IMG/VR virus record: IMGVR_UViG_3300010373_000016
Span: 1 to 44,123 of that record
Origin: a virus
Strand: one strand, 5' to 3'
Length of the DNA: 44,123 bases
Shown: in pieces, positions 8,425 through 19,100 of the stretch
Layout of the letters: each line of letters opens with the position of its first letter
How positions within the stretch are numbered: position 1 is the first letter of the stretch
Translations under genes and position numbers: made by a program
The notes under the pieces: model-generated
The model's input: the letters and a program-made list of their open reading frames with translations, nothing else
Database searches by the model: none
What the model was told of the DNA's origin: nothing

Positions 8425-8949
8425 ATGGCTGTACAAAATTACTGGAACAACCTGACCAACAACCCGCCGCAGGCAACGCCGGCAGGACAGGACGCAGAAT
8501 ACTCCAACACTGGTATTCGTCCTCATATCCTAGAGAACAGCGCTTCTGTGGCGGCGGCAGACAGCTCCGGTTCTACTTATCTCCTGTTCAAAAACGTTCC
8601 TTGGAACGCCCGGCTTAGAGAGCTGAAGCTTGAGAACGACAACTTAGGCGCCGGCGCTCAGATCCAGATCGGACTGGCTGATTCCCGCACCGGCACTATC
8701 ATAAGTGCGACCTGTCTGTCAGCCGCGCAAAGCGCCGCTGCCGCTAATGGCAAGAACGCACCGCTTGATGGGCTCGCCGCTCTGACTCACGCTCAGACCT
8801 TGCAGGCTCTGTACGAAACTGCACTCGACACGCCGATCCCTCCGCAGGGACCGTACCGGTTTAACTATGACGTTGTGATGACGCTAAGTACTGCCGGCGG
8901 TTCCGCAGGCGTTGTCACCGCACGCGGCATACTGACGCCGGCAGGCTAA
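8425..8949 (+). CDS. Capsid-stabilising (cement) protein, probable
   Basis: A 174-aa Ala/Asn/Thr-rich beta-type protein immediately after the capsid gene. GAGG lies before ATG 8425. The segment STYLLFKNVPWNARLRELKLENDNLGAG... suggests a jelly-roll-like fold with a long insertion of small residues (TCLSAAQSAAAANGKNA). In BPP-1-type phages the equivalent gene codes for the cement protein that stabilises the shell, and I infer the same here from position. There is no signal peptide or membrane segment. Function is an inference. Confidence 0.6.
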   Translation: MAVQNYWNNLTNNPPQATPAGQDAEYSNTGIRPHILENSASVAAADSSGSTYLLFKNVPWNARLRELKLENDNLGAGAQIQIGLADSRTGTIISATCLSAAQSAAAANGKNAPLDGLAALTHAQTLQALYETALDTPIPPQGPYRFNYDVVMTLSTAGGSAGVVTARGILTPAG

Positions 8950-8989
8950 ACCAAGCCTGACGGAACACACTACCCCGAAGAGGATGATC

Positions 8990-9592
8990 ATGCGCAAAAT
9001 TGTTCTAGCTATCTTGACTTTATTCACTGTCGCACTGCCGGCGGTGGCGCAGGTCAGTGAACCTCTGCAGTTCGAATATAAGTTCCGAGCACCGGCACTC
9101 TTCACCAAAACCGCCGTTTTCACGATTGGATCCGGCGGGCAGAAAATGGATAACTACGGCACCATTTTCCGCACGCAAGGAACTGTTAGCTCGGTTACTT
9201 CCGGCACGACTACCGTAGGCGTGACGCTTCCGGCTCGCACACTTATCTCGAACGGGCACGGTATTCGGCTGCGCGTTGCGGGACGCTGCGCAGCTAACGC
9301 TAACGCCAAGACGATTAACGTCGTATTCGGCTCGGCCACAATTCAAATTCTCAACGCCGTAGCGTCAAACGGCAAGGATTTTTATGCTGACGTGATGATT
9401 TACCGTACTGGACTGAATGCTCAGCAAATCTCGGTAGCCGGCTATGCCAACGGCGCGCTTATCGACAACCTGTCTACGGCGACTACGCAAGTAGAGACCG
9501 GCACACTTGCCTTGCAAGTGCAAGTCCCAGCCTCAACAGGTGCCGCCGACGTTGTGATCAACGACGTTTCGATTTTCGGTGAATCTGGGTAA
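8990..9592 (+). CDS. Secreted beta-rich protein in the head module
   Basis: A 200-aa protein with a clear Sec signal peptide: MRKIVLAILTLFTVALPAVA followed by Gln, an A-x-A cleavage site. The start at ATG 8990 fits AGAGG 6 nt upstream better than ATG 8984. The mature part is beta-rich with many Thr/Ser/Val/Gly repeats (TVSSVTSGTTTVGVTLPARTL), and its tail contrasts with ordinary soluble capsid genes. A virion protein assembled in the cytoplasm would not need Sec export. It may therefore be exported to the periplasm or surface during infection, or the signal-like segment may act in membrane contact. Function is unknown. Confidence 0.75.
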   Translation: MRKIVLAILTLFTVALPAVAQVSEPLQFEYKFRAPALFTKTAVFTIGSGGQKMDNYGTIFRTQGTVSSVTSGTTTVGVTLPARTLISNGHGIRLRVAGRCAANANAKTINVVFGSATIQILNAVASNGKDFYADVMIYRTGLNAQQISVAGYANGALIDNLSTATTQVETGTLALQVQVPASTGAADVVINDVSIFGESG

Positions 9593-9607
9593 TGGCGGAG
9601 GTCTTTT

Positions 9608-10324
9608 ATGGCCTCGCCTTTAACGTGGGTCGATCTAAGTAATCTCGCGCTTCTGTCCTGCTACCAGAAGCCGATTACTAATATCGAAGATACCGACGAC
9701 CCTGCTGCCGTCGCCGCCAATCTCCTTTACGACCAAGTACGTCAGGAAGAGATCCGCGACGGTACTTGGAATTTCGCGCGAGCCCGGACAACGATCCCGC
9801 TCCTGCCGAACGTCACGCCGCTGACTGATTACATCGGCGCGTATCAGCTGCCGGTGGATTGCCTGAAGCTACACCACATCGGCACTGAATACGACTTGTG
9901 GAGTCCGCATTACCACGACGTCGTAGCGCAAAAGATCGTTTACTTCGGGCAGGCTGGCGATAGCTGGAATCTGATGAACGGCGATGAAAGCCCAGATCTC
10001 AACGATTTTCCTCCGAACTCGCTTTTTATCGAATACACATCGGACATAACTGACGTGTCTTCGATGGATGCCCTTTTTAAGAAAGTCCTACGCTACGCCC
10101 TGGCGAAAGAGTTTTGCATGGCGCTAAGTGGCGACGTGAAGACGCGCCAGCTTATGGAACAGCTCTACATGCAAGCGAAGCGTGAAGCTGCCGCTATCAA
10201 CCATCAAGAGCGCCCCATGCGCATCGTCGAGCGGGATCCGGTCGCATTGGCACGTCTCATGGATACGGAAATCTGGGACGGTCAGATACCTGTGCCGCCG
10301 TCGCTCTGGCCAACAGGAGAGTAA
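9608..10324 (+). CDS. Tail tubular protein A (gp11-like)
   Basis: A 238-aa adaptor that joins the portal to the nozzle. The family pattern YDQVRQEEIRDGTWNFARAR (about residues 45-64) is typical of T7 gp11-like proteins, where a segment ending W.FA..R is conserved. The rest is helical with a beta insert. GGAGG lies upstream of ATG 9608. It is followed after 3 nt by the gp12-like gene, with which it forms the tail tube. Confidence 0.88.
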   Translation: MASPLTWVDLSNLALLSCYQKPITNIEDTDDPAAVAANLLYDQVRQEEIRDGTWNFARARTTIPLLPNVTPLTDYIGAYQLPVDCLKLHHIGTEYDLWSPHYHDVVAQKIVYFGQAGDSWNLMNGDESPDLNDFPPNSLFIEYTSDITDVSSMDALFKKVLRYALAKEFCMALSGDVKTRQLMEQLYMQAKREAAAINHQERPMRIVERDPVALARLMDTEIWDGQIPVPPSLWPTGE

Positions 10325-10327
10325 GCC

Positions 10328-13210
10328 ATGGCGGTAAAAAATCTCGCCGCGCTACTCAACTTCGTTGGCGGGGAAATCTCGCCGCAGATTGCTGCGCGTA
10401 CAGATATCGAACTGCTTAATAAGTCTCTCGCTCGCTGCGAGAATTTCATCTGCCTGCCACAAGGCGGCTCGGCATACAGGCCGGGTACGTATAACGTCGG
10501 CATGACCAAGCTAAACAGTTCTGCATTTCTGATACCGTTTCAATTTAGCGCCGCAGACGCGCTCATGATTGTGGCGTCGAATCGGGTTTTCCGGTTCTAT
10601 CGAAATGACGCCGTCGTGCTAAACACGGCGGTCAGCATTATCCAAATCACGCAAGCAAACCCGGCGCTCGTCTACGCGCCCGGGCACGGTTTCGTTAATG
10701 GCACTGAAGTGTATATTTCCGGCGTTGGCGGGATGAACCAGCTTAACGGACGCTTCTTTATTGTCGCCAACGCAGTCAATAAGGCTACGACGATAAGTGC
10801 GATCACGAAGGCAAACCCTGGCGTGTTTACCGCCAATGGCCACGGGCTGAGCAATGGTCAATACGTCACCATTAGCGGTGCCGCGGGCATGACTCAGGTA
10901 AACGGAAATTGGATAGTACAGAATGCTACTACTAACACGTTTACGGTCGAATCCTTGACTGGCGTTCCTCTCAACACGACGAGTGATCCCACCTATACCG
11001 CCAATAGCGCGAGCGTCGACGGAAGTAATTTCACGCTGCAAGATCAGTTCGCCAATAATATCAATTCAACCGCGTACGGCGCCTTCACGAGCGGCGGCAC
11101 AGTCGCCAGCATCTACGAGCTGGCGACACCATACAACACAGCGGACCTTTCATTTATTCGCACGGCGCAGAGTGCCGACGTAATGTATTTGACCTGCTAT
11201 AACGAAGTGGTGGGTAATTCCTACAACCCGCGTAAGCTAGTCAGAAATGGTTTCACCAACTGGACGCTCAATACCTACAAACGGAAAAATGATCCGTTCC
11301 CGTCCGTAGCGCACACGTCCTTTACGCCGACGAAGATAACGAAAGCGGTTGGCTGTACCGTCACAGTCTCTAGCACTAACGGCTTGTCGGCTGGCGACAT
11401 TGTTTACGCTTTAAATATTGGCGGGATGATCGAACTCGACGGGCAGTTTTTCCAGGTCGGCGCCGTCACTGCTAAGACGTTCGAGCTACTTGACTCCGAT
11501 GGGAACCCGGTAGATTCGACAGGATTCACTACATTTACATCCGGCGGCACGTTTACCAGGCATTTACGCGATCCCGCCTGTTGCGGATACTCCGCCGACG
11601 GGCGACTTTGCCTAGCTGCCACTGAGCAGAATCCAGAGGGCTTTTGGGGATCGCGAACGCCCAAAGGCATTCTGACCCGTTACGATGATTACACCATCTC
11701 CAGTAAATCGAGTTCGACAGATCCCACCCTAGCAATGGCGTTTAGCTTCTCGCCGGTCAACAACACCATTGACATGATTAGAGAAATGGTTCAGTTCTCG
11801 GGTATGTTCGCGTTGCTCGGAGCCAGTTCGATCCGACTAGTTTACGGCGCTCAACAAGGGCAGCCGGCAACGCCAATTGCGATCAACGTATTACCGACGA
11901 TCCAAGGTGCAGCTCGAGTAAAACCGCTAGTCATTAACTGGGATTTGATCTTTGTCGACGTGAACGGACAGCGGTTGCGCGGGCTGCAGTACAACCTTGC
12001 CTATCAGACATTTCAGGCGAACGATTACAATCTGTCTTCTCCGCACTTCGGACAGGAATCGCCATTCATAAAATTGGCTTACGTTAAAGGCACGCCGGAA
12101 ATGGTTTATGTCCTGAGACAAGACGGCATCGTGTTGGCGTTCACGTTCAACAACATCGAGAATATTGCCGGTTGGTCAAGGATTATTCCAGGCGGTGGCG
12201 GCCAGGTCTTGGACATCGGCACGATCCGCAAATCAAACGGGACTGATGAACTTTGGATGATCGTTCAGCGGACTTTGAACGGTCAGACGTTTACTACCGT
12301 CGAAGTCATGGACGTGCAGCCGATTATCCCGTCTCGAGATTCATTTTTCACCGGCGGCTACAAAATCAATCCGGATACAGCGAAAGCTACCGATGACGCC
12401 AACTGGCAAGCTGCCGCGTGGGAAGCGCTCAAAGCTACGACATTCCTCGATTGCTCTCTGACATACGACGGCACCGCCCGCGGCGCTGCGGCTGGAGCAA
12501 ACATTACTATCACAGGTGACGCCACTACTGCCGGCAATACTGTCACGCTGACGGCGAGCGCTAGCGTGTTCCAAGCCAGCGACGTGGGTTCCCAATTCTG
12601 GAAGTACTACACGTCAACCGGCGCCGGCGGAGGCAGATTACAGATTACCGGATATACGTCAGGCACTTCCGTGCAAGCGTATGTCAAAGCGCCGTTCGAC
12701 AACAATAACGCTATCAACGCTGGTAGCTGGGCATTTGCCGTCAATCAGCTTTTCGGTCTTGATTGGTATAACAATAGCCAGGTGAATATCCAAGCCGACG
12801 GCGGCGGACAGCCAGCGCAGACAGTCACCAATGGCAGTATCAACCTGAACATTTACGCTGGCAAGATTCAAGTAGGATTCGGCTATACCGGGCGTATGGT
12901 GACGCAGAATATATCTCTTGGACAAGGAACAGATAGCAAACCGAGAAACATAAAGCATATTTACGCTAGGTTCCTGAATACAATTGGCTGTCAGATTGGG
13001 CCGGATTCGTACATCTGCCCACAGGTCGTGAACAACAAAGCGAACCAGATTCCAGACCGGCCGCCGGCGCCGTTTACTGGAATGCTAAGACTGCGCCAAT
13101 TGGATAAGTGGCAGGACAGCATGAAGCGGGCGACGGTTCTCCATACGGATCCAACTCCCTGCACGATACTTGCTCTGGAGTTCGAAGGCTATGTCACCGA
13201 CCCACCGTAA
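10328..13210 (+). CDS. Tail tubular protein B (gp12-like nozzle)
   Basis: A 960-aa large beta-rich tail protein. The start, AALLNFVGGEISPQIAARTDIELLNKSLARCENFICLPQGG, is characteristic of the T7 gp12-like nozzle family. Three inserted repeats of the type ITKANPGVFTANGHGLSNG ... GMTQVNG occur at about residues 98-140, 155-200 and 335-390 and look like small surface beta domains. These domains may bind carbohydrate or fibre partners, which is inference. Normal T7 gp12 is about 790 aa, so the extra length comes from these inserts. Confidence 0.88.
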   Translation: MAVKNLAALLNFVGGEISPQIAARTDIELLNKSLARCENFICLPQGGSAYRPGTYNVGMTKLNSSAFLIPFQFSAADALMIVASNRVFRFYRNDAVVLNTAVSIIQITQANPALVYAPGHGFVNGTEVYISGVGGMNQLNGRFFIVANAVNKATTISAITKANPGVFTANGHGLSNGQYVTISGAAGMTQVNGNWIVQNATTNTFTVESLTGVPLNTTSDPTYTANSASVDGSNFTLQDQFANNINSTAYGAFTSGGTVASIYELATPYNTADLSFIRTAQSADVMYLTCYNEVVGNSYNPRKLVRNGFTNWTLNTYKRKNDPFPSVAHTSFTPTKITKAVGCTVTVSSTNGLSAGDIVYALNIGGMIELDGQFFQVGAVTAKTFELLDSDGNPVDSTGFTTFTSGGTFTRHLRDPACCGYSADGRLCLAATEQNPEGFWGSRTPKGILTRYDDYTISSKSSSTDPTLAMAFSFSPVNNTIDMIREMVQFSGMFALLGASSIRLVYGAQQGQPATPIAINVLPTIQGAARVKPLVINWDLIFVDVNGQRLRGLQYNLAYQTFQANDYNLSSPHFGQESPFIKLAYVKGTPEMVYVLRQDGIVLAFTFNNIENIAGWSRIIPGGGGQVLDIGTIRKSNGTDELWMIVQRTLNGQTFTTVEVMDVQPIIPSRDSFFTGGYKINPDTAKATDDANWQAAAWEALKATTFLDCSLTYDGTARGAAAGANITITGDATTAGNTVTLTASASVFQASDVGSQFWKYYTSTGAGGGRLQITGYTSGTSVQAYVKAPFDNNNAINAGSWAFAVNQLFGLDWYNNSQVNIQADGGGQPAQTVTNGSINLNIYAGKIQVGFGYTGRMVTQNISLGQGTDSKPRNIKHIYARFLNTIGCQIGPDSYICPQVVNNKANQIPDRPPAPFTGMLRLRQLDKWQDSMKRATVLHTDPTPCTILALEFEGYVTDPP

Positions 13211-13676
13211 ATACAGCTACCGACCCTTTCAACTATCCGATCTCGACTGGATGGATTTGCTCGAGGCAGAAAAGAAAGTAGTCAGCAATAATGCTGAACT
13301 GCTTCGCGGATTCGCCACCAAAGATAACACCCGTAAAAGTTGTTTCGTGGTCATCTACATGGGTAGACCGTTGTTCATTGCTGGCTACTACGACCTTGGC
13401 GACGGTGCGGCGCAGATTTTTATTATCCCTGACAAGCGGGTTCTCGAACACCCGAAAGTGTTTATCAGGAACGTGATTAGATGGCGCCTGTGGCTTGAAC
13501 GCCGTCCATGGTGTAGCCGGATTCAAACGACTTCCGTAGCGAACGAATTGATCGATCGGTGGATGGAAGCTATGGGGTTTGTTTGCGAACGCGAGCTAAA
13601 CCAGTACAATGGGACGGGTCAAGACTATAAGCTATGGAGCCGAGTTAAGCTAGATGGGATTTGGCGGGCTATTTAA
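13191..13676 (+). CDS. gp13-like internal protein with acyltransferase fold
   Basis: A protein of about 161 aa starting at ATG 13191, overlapping the gp12-like gene by 20 nt; AAGG lies just before the ATG. The sequence YSYRPFQLSDLDWMDLL... and FVVIYMGRPLFIAGYYDLGDG...IFIIPDK resembles the GNAT-like fold of T7 gp13-related (DUF2833-like) proteins, which occur at exactly this point of podovirus genomes. The acetyl-CoA loop is not well conserved, so it may be a structural or assembly factor rather than an enzyme. The C-terminus ends in a basic segment that overlaps the next gene by 23 nt. Confidence 0.75.
   Translation: MSPTHRKYSYRPFQLSDLDWMDLLEAEKKVVSNNAELLRGFATKDNTRKSCFVVIYMGRPLFIAGYYDLGDGAAQIFIIPDKRVLEHPKVFIRNVIRWRLWLERRPWCSRIQTTSVANELIDRWMEAMGFVCERELNQYNGTGQDYKLWSRVKLDGIWRAI
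13626..13652 (+). promoter_or_regulatory. TTAAGCTA motifs before the gp14-like gene
   Basis: TAAGCTA (13628-13634) and TTAAGCTA (13645-13652) lie inside the end of the gp13-like gene and directly abut the ATG at 13654. The arrangement copies that at 3842-3868, where the following gene also starts MGFGGLF. Confidence 0.4.
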
Positions 13677-14184
13677 CGAAGAGAATGCGTTAACCAACAG
13701 CGCCAATCAATTTGGTTTGCTGGCTGGCCAGATGCAGCAAAACGCTGCCAATGAACAGGCGACGGCTCTTGATAATCAAGCTAACGTAGCAATACAGCAG
13801 ACGGCGCAGAATGTGGCGCTACAACAACGGAATATCGAAAACGCCGCTGGTACTCAGGCAGAACAGTATCTGTCTAGCGGCGTGGAAGACGTAGGCACGC
13901 CGATAGCTGTTCAGAATGAAACGAACCAGCTCGGACAGATGCAGATAAATTCCATGCTCCAGCAAGGACAGCTGCAGGCTAGCCTGTTGCGCACGCAAGC
14001 CGACTACGCGCAGGATCAAGGGCTTGAAGCCATGCTTGGCGCTAGAGGTAGCGCTGACATAAACACGCTACAGAATGAAGTTAACCAAACCCAAACCAAA
14101 GACCAGTTTATGAACAGCCTGATCGGCGGCATTGTTCCCGGCATCGTGCAAGGCGGTTTCAGCATACTTAAAGGCTTGATCTAA
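13654..14184 (+). CDS. gp14-like internal virion protein
   Basis: A 176-aa Gln/Asn/Ala-rich protein in the gp14 position. T7 gp14 leaves the virion first and forms a pore in the outer membrane during DNA ejection. The N-terminus MGFGGLF is shared with the small protein at 3869. The middle is a long predicted coiled coil (QANVAIQQTAQNVALQQRNIE), and the C-terminus has a hydrophobic Gly-rich stretch (FMNSLIGGIVPGIVQGGFSILKG) suited to membrane insertion. It ends in TAATG, overlapping the next start by one base. Confidence 0.8.
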   Translation: MGFGGLFNEENALTNSANQFGLLAGQMQQNAANEQATALDNQANVAIQQTAQNVALQQRNIENAAGTQAEQYLSSGVEDVGTPIAVQNETNQLGQMQINSMLQQGQLQASLLRTQADYAQDQGLEAMLGARGSADINTLQNEVNQTQTKDQFMNSLIGGIVPGIVQGGFSILKGLI

Positions 14185-16139
14185 TGGCAAAAATCACACC
14201 GTTTCAGGCTGACCTAGCTAACCGCCTTGTCGGAACTCCCGGCATAAATCCGGCTGCAGGAAAAGCAGCCTCGGAGCTGGCAGGCAAGACCGAACAACTC
14301 GAGGGAGCTGTTAACAGCCTCGCCAATCAGCAGGCAGGTTTTGAAGGCAGCTTGATGGGTTCGACTATTGGCGAAGTGGCGCGCGGGGCTGGCGAACTTT
14401 TCGCACAGCACGAAGCCAAAGTCAGGACGCAGCAACAGGCTTTAAACAAAGCGCATGTCGCTATCGCAGCGTACAAAGCCGCCGACGCGATGGACGATCA
14501 GCTAAACCAGGCGCAACAGCAACACGTCAATGACCCTGAGAACATTCCTTCCTCAGTGGAGGATTACATCCAGCAGCAAAAGCAGCCCTACCTCGATCAG
14601 TTCACGGATCCTCTTTTGCGGGCGCAGGCGGAAGAACACTACGAAGAACACGCGAACGTAATCAGAAACAAAGCGCGTGCAACTTCTCTCGACAAACAGA
14701 CAAAGCAGCTCGAGGCGATTCCCGCACAGGTGACGACCAAAGGGCTCCAGGCGATAGCCAACGCTCCTGACGGCAGCCCTACAACCGTCATGAATGAATG
14801 GCAGACAAACATGCACAATGGCACTCTTGCCATTGGACGGCTTGCACCACAGCTCGGCAACAACTACACAAACGCGGCGCTCGACAATCATGATCGGCAA
14901 TTGGCGAAAGGCGCTTACACAAAGATGGCGAGCGACCGCCCAGACGATCCCGTGCCTTCCATGCAGCAGATCGCCCAGACTCGCATCCTTCTGAAAGGGA
15001 ATCTGTCGATCAATGAATCTCTCACGCCTGAAGATAAGAAAGAGATTCATGCGAGCCTTGATGCCGCTGAAAGTAGCGATGCAAGGAGACTACAGCAGAA
15101 CCTCAAGATTGAGACTGCTAGTTTTATGTCGGCTTCAATAAGGAAAGCCGCCGATCTTGATGTACGCCGTGACGATCCGGAAGTACAGCAAAAACAGATC
15201 CAAGCATCGATTAAAGGCTTGGATGCCTTGAATGTAGATAAAGAATCTATCTTGAAAGACGCGCAGAATTTTCCGGCGGAAGTCACGGCGGCCAGACTTC
15301 AAGCCAACGAGACGCAGGCGCGCGAACTTCGTAGCCTTATCGATCTGGCTCAACGGCACATCGACTATAAGAAAGCGGTTGATCGGCAAGACGCGGCGGA
15401 AGCCCGCCGGATACAAGCCGAAATACAGAGAAACGAGAATGAAGCGAAGCGGGAAGCAAAAGCCCAGCTTAACGCTGAAGCTACTGACGCCGTCGCTGAT
15501 CTTCGAGAGCGTCGCGACAATATCCGCACGTTAATGACGGAAGATCCTATCGGTAACCACGATCAGATCGTTCAAGGATTGGCGGAAGCTCACCAGAAAG
15601 CGTACCTGATAAACAAAGCGTACCCGGCAAAGTCCTCAGAACTTACCTCTACTATCAACCTGCTTGACGCAGCGGCTATGCAGTACGCGAAGAACTTTAA
15701 GCGCGACTGGTACGACATCGGCGGCCAGCTTCAGGACTACGGCACGTATTTTTCCAGCGGGCTCAAAGATAGCGCTGTGAGCGTGCAACGTAAGACGCAA
15801 TTTGTCAATGACGTAAGAGGTTTGGCGCAGCAAATGGACGATGCCAGTAAGATGGAGAAAACCGGAGCGGCAATCAATCTCACGCCACGCGCACAGGAGA
15901 TGGCCAGCAAGTGGTTTGACTCCTGGCAAAAGACTAACCCGAACGCGACCGCTGCCGTTAAGCTTCAATCGCAGCTGACGATCCAGCAATACGCGGCAAA
16001 ACAATTCCCGCCGCCTCCATCTGCAAAGCAGCTTGAAAATGCTGGACAGCCGCATACTTTGCGGACAACGAAAGCGCCAAGCACGAAAGGTTTTGTTTCG
16101 CCTCCTAAAGTAGCGCAGGACTCGAATAATGGCGAATGA
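14184..16139 (+). CDS. gp15-like internal core protein
   Basis: A 651-aa, almost entirely helical, Gln/Ala/Lys-rich protein in the gp15 position. In T7 this protein forms the periplasmic tube with gp16 after ejection. Long charged heptad-like helices occupy residues about 300-430 (for example EARRIQAEIQRNENEAKREAKAQ written in part). It has no signal peptide or membrane helix. The start is coupled to the upstream gene (TAATG), and the C-terminus is Pro/Lys-rich and overlaps the next gene by 11 nt. Assignment is by position, size and composition. Confidence 0.78.
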   Translation: MAKITPFQADLANRLVGTPGINPAAGKAASELAGKTEQLEGAVNSLANQQAGFEGSLMGSTIGEVARGAGELFAQHEAKVRTQQQALNKAHVAIAAYKAADAMDDQLNQAQQQHVNDPENIPSSVEDYIQQQKQPYLDQFTDPLLRAQAEEHYEEHANVIRNKARATSLDKQTKQLEAIPAQVTTKGLQAIANAPDGSPTTVMNEWQTNMHNGTLAIGRLAPQLGNNYTNAALDNHDRQLAKGAYTKMASDRPDDPVPSMQQIAQTRILLKGNLSINESLTPEDKKEIHASLDAAESSDARRLQQNLKIETASFMSASIRKAADLDVRRDDPEVQQKQIQASIKGLDALNVDKESILKDAQNFPAEVTAARLQANETQARELRSLIDLAQRHIDYKKAVDRQDAAEARRIQAEIQRNENEAKREAKAQLNAEATDAVADLRERRDNIRTLMTEDPIGNHDQIVQGLAEAHQKAYLINKAYPAKSSELTSTINLLDAAAMQYAKNFKRDWYDIGGQLQDYGTYFSSGLKDSAVSVQRKTQFVNDVRGLAQQMDDASKMEKTGAAINLTPRAQEMASKWFDSWQKTNPNATAAVKLQSQLTIQQYAAKQFPPPPSAKQLENAGQPHTLRTTKAPSTKGFVSPPKVAQDSNNGE

Positions 16140-19100
16140 TCAGCAAACAGCAACGATTCCGCCGGAACTGCAGGGCGCACTTCAACAGGTGCAACAGGCT
16201 AATGCAGGCAGTTCAAGGACGCCATTAGCGACAGTTCCCGATGGGCTGCCCGACGAATTATCTCAGCAGCTTAAAGGCGTTGCTGAGCAGGAACCGCCAA
16301 GAGTTTCACCGACCGGACAGACGATTGAGCCTCAGCCCGGATGGCAGAATACGTGGAAAGGAATTACCGGCAATCTGGTAGGTGGCTCCTATGGCGCCGT
16401 CAAAGAGGCGGCTGCCGGTCTTGCCATTGGCGGCGGACTCTCTGACTTTGAGCAGCAGAAAAAACAAGTCGAAGATGACATTTATCTTCGCGCGCAGGCT
16501 GATGCGGAGGACTACGCAAACGGTCCGGGGCATAACCTGCTTACCGATATTATCGGCGGTGGCGTCCACGTTCTGCCCATGGCGGGAATCGGTTTAGGTG
16601 CAACGGCTTTAGGCACTCTTGCTACAGCTCCATTCCTTGGACCGGCAGCGCCATTTGCCGGGCTTGGCTTCGGTGCTCTGACAATGGGCACGCTGGCAAC
16701 AGGTCAGGGGATATACCGGCACATGAAACAGGGCTGGAGCAAAGACCACGCGCTAGCAGGCGGTTTGTTTTCCGGTGCAGTGGCAGCCGCAATGCAATTC
16801 GTAGGTATGGGAGCCAGCGAGAAAGCGGGAGCCGACACATTAGCGACTCTGGCATCGTCGCCAACTTTTCGGCAGGCAGTCACGGAAGTGACCGGGCATA
16901 TCGCTAAATCCATAGGCGTGAACGTCGGACTTGCCGGTGTGACTTCAGTAGCTGACGGAGCAGTAGATTATCTGCTAGCGGCTAAGCCTAAGACAATGCA
17001 GCAGGCGCTTTCGGCAGTTGCGCAAGAGTTTTATCAAAGTTCCGTTGCCGGTGTACTTCCGGCAGCCATCATCGGCGGTGGCGCGGCGGCGCTCGGCATC
17101 CGTGCGCGCATGAGTGCGACCGAACAGCATATCGAAGTTCTACGAAAAGCACTCGATCATGCGACACAGCTTAAAACGAAAGCGGAGCAGCCGACGCTCG
17201 AAGGGCACGTCGAAGAATCTGTCAGCGCAGACGATTTAGAAGCTCAACGAAAGAACCTCGAAGCTGGCATTAGGCGCAGCACGATTATTCGTGCGGGCTT
17301 GGCGATTAAAACGGCACCGAATGCTGGCGCCAAGGTTTTAGATATCCTTGCGAATGGCGGCACTCCTGACGAAGCCGCAGAAGCTCTGATTGACAGTGAA
17401 CCCGTCGATAAGCCTACGGGAGAAAAGGACCGGATACGTAGCTTCAATATCTACAAAGACACCGCCGGGCTGAACCTCGACGGCTTACTTCGATACGTCT
17501 TTCAACACGTTCCGCCGGCGGAGCAGGAAGCGCTAGTAAGAGCGCTCAGCATTGATCAAGCATCCAACGAAGCTGAAGTGAACCGGATGCTCTACCAGCA
17601 GCTTGCCGACACGCTTTTGAAAGAGGCTACGGGCCTTGATGATGCGGGCTTGACAAAGCTGATGCATGATGCCGCCACCACGAAAATAAAAGGCAAGTGG
17701 TCCGACGGAAGAACGATTCAAGCGCCGGACGAGTACGGTGTCATGCACGTTATGTCAGTGGACGAGGCAATCTCTTACCTGCTATGGGCTGAAAACTCCG
17801 ATGCTCAAGCGGCGCTGTACGCACCGGACGGTAACAACTTTCCGCGCGACTATGAGATCACTTTAACCGAGGCCATTAAAGCGCTTCCTGAAGGTCAAAA
17901 GTATCTCGACGCACTTGAAGGTTTCCGGAAGTTTTACCTTCAGATGGGAAAGACGCTGAAAGAAGTCCACGACCGCGCGACCGGCGATGATCTCGAACTC
18001 CAAATAAATCACGGCGGAACGATTAGGCGTGTCGGCACAGTTCAAGCCGACATGACAGAAATTGAGTCGAGGCTTCCCGGTCAGGAGTACGTCGCAAACA
18101 ATGGCGAGAGAGTCGAATCCACGCATAACGCTACTATTGAACGAGGCGCATTGACTACAGCTATAGCCAAGCGTGGTGCTTTCGCTAACGCGCATTCCCA
18201 TGCGGTGGCGACAGCTAACTACGAAGCCAATGTCGAGAGAGCTGGATTCTGGAATCAGTTCGTAAATGATCCTGACGTCGTTCAGGGGATCACCGGCAAG
18301 TGGAATAAAGGACTTCTTGAAAGAATCCGTGATCGTTACCGGGATCAAGTTCATGGCGTCCCAGCGGCGCAACAGGGTAGCATCGCTGAGATCGACAACA
18401 TAATTCGCGCCAACCGCGTAAGCGTCTTAGGCAGCAACCCTATCTATACATTGCAGCACTGGTTTACGCTGATTAACTTCTTTCTTGCACGAGACAATGA
18501 AGGCGTGCAGATTCCGTTTAACGAGCTGTCTGACGGCTTTCAGCATTTCTTTCTAAACAAAATAGAAGCGGTCAACGAGATTCAATCCTGGGATGAAGTA
18601 AAAGCTCGATACGCAGACGTTAATACCGTTGGCGGCATCGCTTCAGGCGAGCGAACGCCAGAAGAAGTGAACTACGAAAAGAACGCTTTGCAATGGTTCC
18701 AGAAAGGCGACATGCCCGCGCTTGAAGCAGGAACGTACGCGGTCTATCACGTCATCCTTAATCGCACGGGTGACGCTGTCTTGGCAAAGCAGACAGCGAT
18801 CCAGGCGTTCAAAGACTGCCTGGCCTCCGGTTCTTCGCAGCAGTGGACAGACTTGACGACAAACAAAATCACTAAGCTGTTTACTGCTTTCGAGCAGCCG
18901 ACGATTAGGCTGCGGCAGCACTCATTTGAAGCCAAGCTAACCGCCAACAATTTCCCGACGGCTAAGCATTTCCAAGACCAATTGCGTGCGGAACTCGTCG
19001 CACGTACGGCGTCGACCGTATTCCTGGCGCCGAAACTCGCCGTCGCTGTGGCTGACGCTGCGATACTGCATAATCCCAGTACATTGTTCAACACTATGCT

